Source of the DNA: DATEMU01 sp964414585 | GTDB lineage: Bacteria; Planctomycetota; Phycisphaerae; UBA1845; UTPLA1 | Length of the DNA stretch: 10,385 nucleotides | Assembly: GCA_964414585.1 (NCBI GenBank) | Contig: CAYPXR010000062.1 | Coordinates: forward strand, 1 to 10,385 | Reading direction: 5' to 3' | In this document: positions 5,914 to 10,385 of the stretch, piece after piece | Position numbering within the stretch: position 1 is the stretch's first letter | Layout of the letters: each line of letters opens with the position of its first letter | Translations under genes and position numbers: made by a program | The notes under the pieces: model-generated | Told to the model about the DNA's origin: nothing | The model's input: only the letters and a program-made list of their open reading frames with translations | Databases searched by the model: none

Positions 5914-6681
5914 ATGGCCGAAACCCCGCCAAAACAAAGTCCGAAAGCCGCGGACGCCGTCGATCCCCTCGCCGAACAGTTGGTCGAGCTCTCGGCCCTG
6001 ACCGGCGGCCTGGCCCATGAAATTCGCAACCCGCTCTCGACGCTCAAAGTCAACCTGCAATTGCTCGACGAGGACTGGCAGCGCGTTGAAAACCGGGACG
6101 CCGGTCAACCGTCCGATCCCAAAGACGTTGCCCGCCGCAGCCGCCGCCGGATCGCCGCGTTGCTGACCGAGACCCAGCGGCTCGAACAGATTCTCAAGGA
6201 CTTTTTGGTTTACGTCGGCAAGTGCGAGTTGAAGCGAGAGCCCAGCGACGTGGCTCAGGCGGTGCGTGAACTCGCCGACTTCTATCAACCACAGGCGCAG
6301 GCAGGCGGCGTTGAGTTAACGATCGACATTCCCAACGGCCCGGTCGTCTGTGACGTCGATGTCAACCGCCTCAAACAGGCGATTCTCAATCTGCTCATCA
6401 ACGCCCAACAGGCCATGCCTAACGGCGGGAAAATCGACCTGCGCGTCGCCGAAGACGGCGCGAATTGGGCCCGGATCGACGTCGCCGACACCGGCCCCGG
6501 CATTCCAGCGGACCAGCAGGATTTGGTCTTTCGGGCGTATTACTCGACGAAAAAGAGCGGCACCGGTCTGGGTCTGGCGACGACCCACCGCCTCATCCGT
6601 GAACACGGTGGTCGCATCGAATTGCACTCCACGCCCCCGCGCGGCGCCACGTTCAGCATCTTTCTGCCGCGCAAGACCTGA
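5914..6681 (+). CDS. Soluble histidine kinase (HisKA-HATPase, NtrB-like core) without sensor domain
   Basis: Cytoplasmic autokinase that transfers phosphate from ATP to a histidine and on to a response regulator. From the ATG at 5914 (GGGAA six bases upstream) it is 255 residues. The ATG at 5890 overlaps the candidate -10 and is disfavoured. The order is: a 25-residue lead; H-box with His35 in GLAHEIRNPLS; a basic helical DHp segment (about 50-105) containing an unusually long polar stretch between its helices; N-box (about 153-165, ILNLLINA); G1 box VADTGPGIP (190-198); F/G2 region with STKKSGTGLGLA (211-222). No membrane helix, PAS or GAF domain is visible, so the signal must arrive through a partner or the short N-terminus. 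It converges with the phosphoesterase gene, 19 bases away. Its cognate regulator is unknown; the receiver at 2626 is the local candidate. Confidence 0.9.
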   Translation: MAETPPKQSPKAADAVDPLAEQLVELSALTGGLAHEIRNPLSTLKVNLQLLDEDWQRVENRDAGQPSDPKDVARRSRRRIAALLTETQRLEQILKDFLVYVGKCELKREPSDVAQAVRELADFYQPQAQAGGVELTIDIPNGPVVCDVDVNRLKQAILNLLINAQQAMPNGGKIDLRVAEDGANWARIDVADTGPGIPADQQDLVFRAYYSTKKSGTGLGLATTHRLIREHGGRIELHSTPPRGATFSIFLPRKT

Positions 6682-6700
6682 CAGATGTGTCGGGCAGGCT

Positions 6701-7627
6701 TCAATTGAATAGCAACGGCTCGCATGCCGCCTCGGAAACCGGCGCAAAGGGCCAATGCGCCGCGTAGGGGACATCGCTGAACGTCCCGGCCGGGACGGGC
6801 TCCCGCTCAAATTCCATCGCCGCGCCCATGTCTCCGACGCGAGCGTCCATTTCCGGGTGCCACCAGATCAATTCCAGCCGCCCGTCTTCGTGTTCGACCA
6901 GCGCCGTGCAGTGTTCGACCCAGTCGCCGGTATTACAATACAGCATTCCGTCGATGTCGCGCATTGCCGGCGCATGAATATGGCCGCAGATGACGCCGTC
7001 CACTTTCTGCCGCTTCCCCTCCTCCACAAGAATCTGCTCGAAATTGCTCAGGAACTTGACGGCGCTCTTCACCTTCCGCTTGATCGCCCCGGAGAGGCTC
7101 CAATAGGGCTTGCCCATCCACCGACGCACGGCGTTGACGATGCGATTGACCACAATGAGGTGGCCATAAGCCCAGTCCCCCAGGTGCGCCAGCCAGCGAT
7201 GACCATGAACGGCGGCATCGAATTCATCGCCGTGCGTGACCAGCAATTGACGGCCATCGGCGGTCGTGTGGATGACCCGCGCCTCGATCTTCACGTCGCC
7301 GAAGCGATAACCGACGAACCCACGGAAGAAATCATCGTGATTACCGGGGATGAACGTGACTCTGGCCCCTTTTCGCGAGCGTTTGAGCAGCTTGTGAATG
7401 ACCTCGTTGTATTGCGCCGGCCAGTGCCATCGCTTGCGCAGGGCCCAGACGTCGATGATGTCGCCGACAAGGTAGAGATAGTCGCATTTGATCGAGGCGA
7501 GAAAGCTGTAAACCATCTCCGCCTGGGAATCGCGCGAACAAAGATGGACATCGGAAATCCACACCGAACGATAAAACGTGCTCGTCTTTTTCGTTTTGGC
7601 GCGATGCGGGGACGTTGAAGCGACCAT
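6701..7627 (-). CDS. LpxH-like metallophosphoesterase (UDP-2,3-diacylglucosamine diphosphatase family)
   Basis: Calcineurin-like phosphoesterase of the LpxH/COG2908 family. True LpxH hydrolyses UDP-2,3-diacylglucosamine to lipid X in lipid A synthesis, on the inner face of the inner membrane. All metal ligands are seen: D26 and H28 (SDVHL), D56 (VGDIID), N97, H98 and D99 (GNHDD), H132 (THGDEFD), and H216 and H218 (GHIHAP). At 308 residues it is longer than E. coli LpxH (about 240), with an N-terminal lead of some 18 residues and a C-terminal extension from about residue 256. A helical, basic insert around 160-200 may contact membrane. It belongs to the longer subfamily often annotated as LpxH but not always shown to act on that substrate. 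The start has AGGAG overlapping the stop of the glycosyltransferase 12 bases upstream, so the two form an operon. Confidence 0.88.
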   Translation of the reverse strand: MVASTSPHRAKTKKTSTFYRSVWISDVHLCSRDSQAEMVYSFLASIKCDYLYLVGDIIDVWALRKRWHWPAQYNEVIHKLLKRSRKGARVTFIPGNHDDFFRGFVGYRFGDVKIEARVIHTTADGRQLLVTHGDEFDAAVHGHRWLAHLGDWAYGHLIVVNRIVNAVRRWMGKPYWSLSGAIKRKVKSAVKFLSNFEQILVEEGKRQKVDGVICGHIHAPAMRDIDGMLYCNTGDWVEHCTALVEHEDGRLELIWWHPEMDARVGDMGAAMEFEREPVPAGTFSDVPYAAHWPFAPVSEAACEPLLFN

Positions 7628-7639
7628 GACTCGTTTCTC

Positions 7640-8737
7640 CTAGACCGTTGGGACCATCGCATCCGACGGTGCGCCTCGCGGCGCCGTCAGTTCAGCGCCA
7701 AACGACTCGATGGCCGAGACCGCTTCAGCCAGACCGTTGCGGGGCTGCGCCGGGAAGTGGCTTGCATAGTCCCGCTCGCGGACGAGGAAATCGCGCAGCC
7801 GCATGCCCGTCACCTGTCGCGGCGTCAGAACCTCGCCGACGCCCAGCAACTCGAGCTGTCGCGCGTTGATCCGCTGTTCCATGCAATCGATGGGCACGGC
7901 CAGCATCGGCTTGCGAAAGTGAATCACCTCACCGAGCAATTGGTTGCCCGTCGTTCCGAATACCGCCCGGCAGCTCGCAAGATCCTCCAGAAACGGCAGG
8001 TTGCCCAGCGGCTTGAATTGAATCTGGCGATCCAGCCCGCGCCGCGTCGTTCCATAGACCCGCGCCGGACATCCGGACTCATGCAGGGCCTGCTCGATGG
8101 CCGGGGTGAATTCCTCCGGCTTGCTGAAATAGACCAGCCAGTGGTCGCCGCGCGACGCCGAGACCTGCAACACTTCCTGCCGCATCACCGCGCCGACGGA
8201 GAAAATGCCCTCGACCCGCGCGGGCGCCTCAAAGAAGCTGGCGATCACCGTGCGCTCCGCATGTCCGAGCACCGCGCGGTAGCCGACGCCGTTGGCCCAG
8301 CAACGCAATCGGTCCATCCCTTTCACCGGCAATCGGCAGTAGGCGAGCTGGGCAAAATTGTCGAAGCTGATCCGGGGAATGCCCAGCCGGCCGCCCGCCC
8401 ACAGCGTGTACGGCTCTCCGTCCGAAACGATCAAGTCCGGATCAAAATCACGCAGTGCGTCGAACACCATCTCGTGTCCCGCGCCGCGCAAAAACAAATC
8501 AAACAGGAGTGAAAGATTTCGCTTGAACGTCGTCAGCGGAGAAATGCAACCGGGCCGCCGGTAGTAGTACCGCATGTTCGGCACGCGCTGGACCGCAAAT
8601 TCCGTGCGAAGCGCGTCAAACGCGTCGGCTCCGGCGAAGACCTGCACATCGTGGCGCTGCCGAAGGAGGGGTAACACCGCCGCCGCACGCATGGCGTGTC
8701 CGCGACCGTAGCCGTTGACTCCGTAGGCCACTCGCAC
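7640..8737 (-). CDS. MurG-like GT-B glycosyltransferase (Glyco_trans_1_3/MJ1255-type)
   Basis: Predicted nucleotide-sugar-dependent glycosyltransferase; acceptor unknown, plausibly an envelope lipid. The GTG at 8737 is chosen: GGGGAG lies seven bases upstream and the product (365 residues) begins right at the first beta strand. The TTG at 8800 would add 21 Arg-rich residues that match no domain. The N-terminal domain has NGYGRGHAMR at residues 8-17, typical of the MJ1255-type family and analogous to the Gly-rich loop of MurG. The C-terminal donor site is clear at about 260-301: FGTTGNQLLGEVIHFRKPML, then PIDCMEQRINA, then a conserved Gly. No membrane helix or signal peptide is seen, so a peripheral cytoplasmic enzyme is likely. 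It forms a tight pair with the LpxH-like gene downstream, which supports a glycolipid role. Confidence 0.82.
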   Translation of the reverse strand: MRVAYGVNGYGRGHAMRAAAVLPLLRQRHDVQVFAGADAFDALRTEFAVQRVPNMRYYYRRPGCISPLTTFKRNLSLLFDLFLRGAGHEMVFDALRDFDPDLIVSDGEPYTLWAGGRLGIPRISFDNFAQLAYCRLPVKGMDRLRCWANGVGYRAVLGHAERTVIASFFEAPARVEGIFSVGAVMRQEVLQVSASRGDHWLVYFSKPEEFTPAIEQALHESGCPARVYGTTRRGLDRQIQFKPLGNLPFLEDLASCRAVFGTTGNQLLGEVIHFRKPMLAVPIDCMEQRINARQLELLGVGEVLTPRQVTGMRLRDFLVRERDYASHFPAQPRNGLAEAVSAIESFGAELTAPRGAPSDAMVPTV

Positions 8738-8954
8738 GCACCGGCTCCCCGGGCTCCGCCCGAACCGCGGCGCGCTCAAACGCAGCCTTGCGCCGCGCAA
8801 GGCTCATCGGAAGGGGATGGCGCTGGACTTGTCAGGAATGAAGCCGCAAACGGCGGATTAACCGAGGATTTTCACGATCCACATGAAATCCACACGATCT
8901 TCATCCGATCTTTACGCGATTTGCCAAACGGCGGGAGGACCGAGAGAACCTGCT
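8738..8954 (-). other. Spacer between the FecR-domain gene and the glycosyltransferase
   Basis: 217 bases without a supportable gene. It holds a 21-base near-perfect palindrome (8784-8804: ten paired positions around C8794), 46 bases upstream of the glycosyltransferase start. It also holds interleaved short direct repeats, CACGATC at 8873 and 8893 and ATCCACA at 8877 and 8888. On the minus strand I saw no convincing terminator after the FecR-domain gene and no promoter with both elements at normal spacing, so whether the genes share a transcript is open. Confidence 0.5.
8784..8804. repeat. Near-perfect 21-base palindrome upstream of the glycosyltransferase
   Basis: AGCCTTGCGC and GCGCAAGGCT flank a single central C. 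As RNA it would form a nine-pair stem with a three-base loop on either strand. No T-run follows in either direction, so an operator or leader structure is more likely than a terminator. Confidence 0.6.
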
Positions 8955-10004
8955 CTATCGGTGCCGGTTGAAGAGACCCGGACGCGCGACGCCGACCGAC
9001 TTCAGCGCGCCGTTCTGCCGGTTGATCGCCCGGGCGCCGAACACGCTCGGAACCGTGCCCTGGCCGATGCCGAAGTTCCCCGCACCGACAAGCCGCCCGC
9101 CGCCAAGACCCTGCGTCAAGAGCGTGTTGCCCAGTTGCTGGCCCTGGTTGTTCGGGATAACGCCGTTCGGTGGACCGCCATTCGGATTGTTCCCCAGCAA
9201 ATTCAGGGGGTTGCTTCCGGCCGGGAGCAAAAATCCGATGCCGCGATCGTTCAGCATCGTGAAGATTTGGTCCATGCCATTAAGACCATAAAGGTCACTG
9301 ACGTTGACATTCCGGTCGAACTGAACGTTGTCGATCGCACGAGCCATCTGCTGCGTGATCCACTGGCCCGGCGTCAGGAAACGCGAGCGCATGTTGTTGA
9401 GCGCGCCCGCCTGCCCGGCCTGCGTCTGAATCGCCTGGACCAGTCCGCGTCCCGCGTCGGTCAGGAACATGTTGAAGCGGCCGTCCGGGCGAACCTCGAA
9501 TCCGAAGATGTCCGTGCCCTTCTTGCTCAGTGTCGCCGTCGGGCCGGTGATTTCCATGTCGCTGCGCGTGCCGCTCTCCGCGACGCCGGCCTTGACCAGA
9601 CCGTAGCCCAATTCAATGCGACTCTTGGCCACGCCATCCTTCAGCGAAAGCTCGGAGATCTGAACCAGACTTCCCGTGTCAATCAGCATGACCGTCGGCG
9701 GATCTGCCGGACGGGCGGTCAACTTAAGCTTTCCGCGAAAGGGCACGTGAATGACCTGACCTGCGTGCAGCGATTCGCCCGACTTCACCGCCCGCCAACC
9801 TTCTTTCAATAGCGGGTTGGTTCCGGCCGCGGCGACGCGCACATTGCCTTCCAGATCGCTGACTTCGTAAACGAGCGATCCGTCACCCGCCGCGGGCTGG
9901 CTGCCCGCCGGAGTCGCAGGGGTCGTTTCCGCAAGCGCGGCGGTCACAAACAAAATGCCCGCCAGCGCAGGCAACAACATCGCCTTGATAAGTCGTCGTG
10001 TCAT
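8955..10004 (-). CDS. Exported FecR-domain protein with Asn/Gly-rich tail
   Basis: Secreted or periplasmic protein of unknown role. A Sec signal peptide is clear: basic MTRR, a hydrophobic core, and probable cleavage after ALA at residue 25. Residues about 65-190 match the FecR beta-helical domain: the VKSGESLHAGQVI start, a DTGSLVQI strand, SRIELGYGLVKAGVAES, an ITGPTATLSKKGTDIF segment, then FNMFLTDAGRGLVQ. Residues about 190-255 are helical and polar. From about 262 to 325 the chain is low-complexity, rich in Asn, Gly, Pro and Gln, and ends in a basic FNRHR tail. The usual partners of FecR, an ECF sigma factor and a TonB receptor, are not beside it. It has no transmembrane anti-sigma helix, so a structural or cell-surface role is more likely than signalling. 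The start is supported by GAGGA eight bases before the ATG. Confidence 0.8.
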   Translation of the reverse strand: MTRRLIKAMLLPALAGILFVTAALAETTPATPAGSQPAAGDGSLVYEVSDLEGNVRVAAAGTNPLLKEGWRAVKSGESLHAGQVIHVPFRGKLKLTARPADPPTVMLIDTGSLVQISELSLKDGVAKSRIELGYGLVKAGVAESGTRSDMEITGPTATLSKKGTDIFGFEVRPDGRFNMFLTDAGRGLVQAIQTQAGQAGALNNMRSRFLTPGQWITQQMARAIDNVQFDRNVNVSDLYGLNGMDQIFTMLNDRGIGFLLPAGSNPLNLLGNNPNGGPPNGVIPNNQGQQLGNTLLTQGLGGGRLVGAGNFGIGQGTVPSVFGARAINRQNGALKSVGVARPGLFNRHR

Positions 10005-10229
10005 CCCAAAATCCTCGCTCGATCCGTGCCCGGTCTTCTCTCCCTCAGCGAGACCGAGCTGCCGGCTGCCCCGAAATCGAGGGTCCGCCGGTAAAGCCTA
10101 CAATACGCATCCTGCGATGGCCAAATCGACGATTTCCAACCGCCGATCCGCCGGGATCATCCCGTCGCGTAACTAACGCTTCCTTCTCGATTTATGAATG
10201 CCAATCGTCCGTGACTGGTCCGTTGCCGA
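10005..10229 (-). other. Upstream region of the FecR-domain gene
   Basis: 225 bases between two minus-strand genes with no supportable coding sequence. Near the FecR-domain start, CGGTCT (10031-10036) can pair with AGACCG (10051-10056) around a 14-base loop in the probable leader. Further upstream GATCC/GGATC (10145-10158) and CGGGAT/ATCCCG (10152-10164) form two overlapping, mutually exclusive small hairpins without T-runs. A minus-strand TATTGT is a possible -10 but lacks a good -35. Confidence 0.4.
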
Positions 10230-10385
10230 TTATGGGGCCGGCTGCGACGTGGGCGGGACGATCAAATTGCCTTGGGCATCTCGATCGCCCTGATCGCTGA
10301 GGTCCACGCCCTTGTTTTCGTAGAGCCCTTTCTTGGCCATCAGCTCGTCGGCCTTCCGCATCAGGCTGTAAAGGGCCGCGCCCGT
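10230..10385 (-). CDS. C-terminal fragment of an unrecognised protein
   Basis: On the minus strand one frame is open from the right edge for 51 codons to a TAA at 10230-10232. It has no start in the window, so the gene continues beyond it. The product begins TGAALYSLMRKADELMAKKG, an amphipathic and helical-looking stretch. It then has an acidic linker (GVDLSDQGDRDAQGN) and a Pro/Gln tail (PPTSQPAP). GC-rich third positions match the neighbouring genes, supporting real coding. I do not recognise a family. Such Pro-rich ends are common on exported or envelope proteins, but no signal can be seen here. It lies upstream of, and in the same direction as, the FecR-domain gene. Confidence 0.6.
   Translation of the reverse strand, partial: TGAALYSLMRKADELMAKKGLYENKGVDLSDQGDRDAQGNLIVPPTSQPAP

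Noticed and set aside
6700..6709. TTCAATTGAA palindrome at the convergent gene ends
   Set aside because: Ten bases, AT-rich, no stable stem; it includes the stop of the phosphoesterase gene and is likely chance.
8738..8800. TTG at 8800 as the glycosyltransferase start
   Set aside because: It adds an Arg-rich non-domain segment and ignores the GGGGAG site seven bases before the GTG at 8737.
8883..9812. Open frame of 309 codons opposite the FecR-domain gene
   Set aside because: Shadow frame with no motifs; the opposite strand has a clear signal peptide and FecR domain.
1..10385. tRNA, rRNA, CRISPR array, insertion sequence, integrase or toxin-antitoxin pair
   Set aside because: I looked for regularly spaced repeats, terminal inverted repeats, transposase motifs and small paired genes and saw none. 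The window reads as a stable core region.

Overview
This is a GC-rich stretch of an ordinary bacterial chromosome with conserved housekeeping genes and cell-envelope genes. It has no plasmid, phage, transposon or CRISPR features. An LpxH-type phosphoesterase beside a MurG-like glycosyltransferase, a lipobox lipoprotein, and two exported or lipidated proteins point to a Gram-negative envelope. The mix of an exported FecR-domain protein with an Asn/Gly-rich tail, a PKD-containing hydrolase, and proteins ending in Pro/Gln-rich tails suggests Planctomycetota (perhaps Phycisphaerae-like). That assignment is an impression, not a demonstration.

Layout. 1-1071 (+): an MFS efflux-type transporter without its N-terminus, convergent with 1095-1418 (-), a small multidrug resistance (SMR) protein. 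Upstream of the SMR gene on the same strand is a lipoprotein alpha/beta hydrolase carrying a PKD domain (1446-2513). A divergent gap with a promoter leads to a single-domain response regulator (2626-3039). Next come rpsO (3192-3461) and pnp (3669-5801), the widely conserved S15-PNPase pair, with a structured 207-base spacer between them. pnp ends in a stop-codon hairpin followed by a perfect 30-base terminator palindrome. The 3' arm of that palindrome also supplies a plausible -35 element for the next gene, a soluble histidine kinase (5914-6681). On the minus strand follow an LpxH-like metallophosphoesterase (6701-7627) and, 12 bases upstream of it, a MurG/GT-B-type glycosyltransferase (7640-8737), an evident two-gene operon. 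Then come an exported FecR-domain protein (8955-10004) and, at the right edge, the last 51 codons of an unrecognised minus-strand gene (10230-10385).

How the genes fit together. rpsO and pnp link translation to RNA decay, and the leader structures found before both genes are where feedback control would be expected. The response regulator and the soluble kinase flank rpsO-pnp and each lacks an adjacent partner, so they may form a split phosphorelay. The glycosyltransferase/phosphoesterase pair probably works on envelope glycolipid. The MFS and SMR genes are independent efflux functions.

No previously undescribed multi-gene system is evident. The most interesting signals are regulatory: the terminator/promoter overlap after pnp, the hairpin and G/U-rich degenerate 14-base repeats in the pnp leader, and the hairpin in the rpsO leader.
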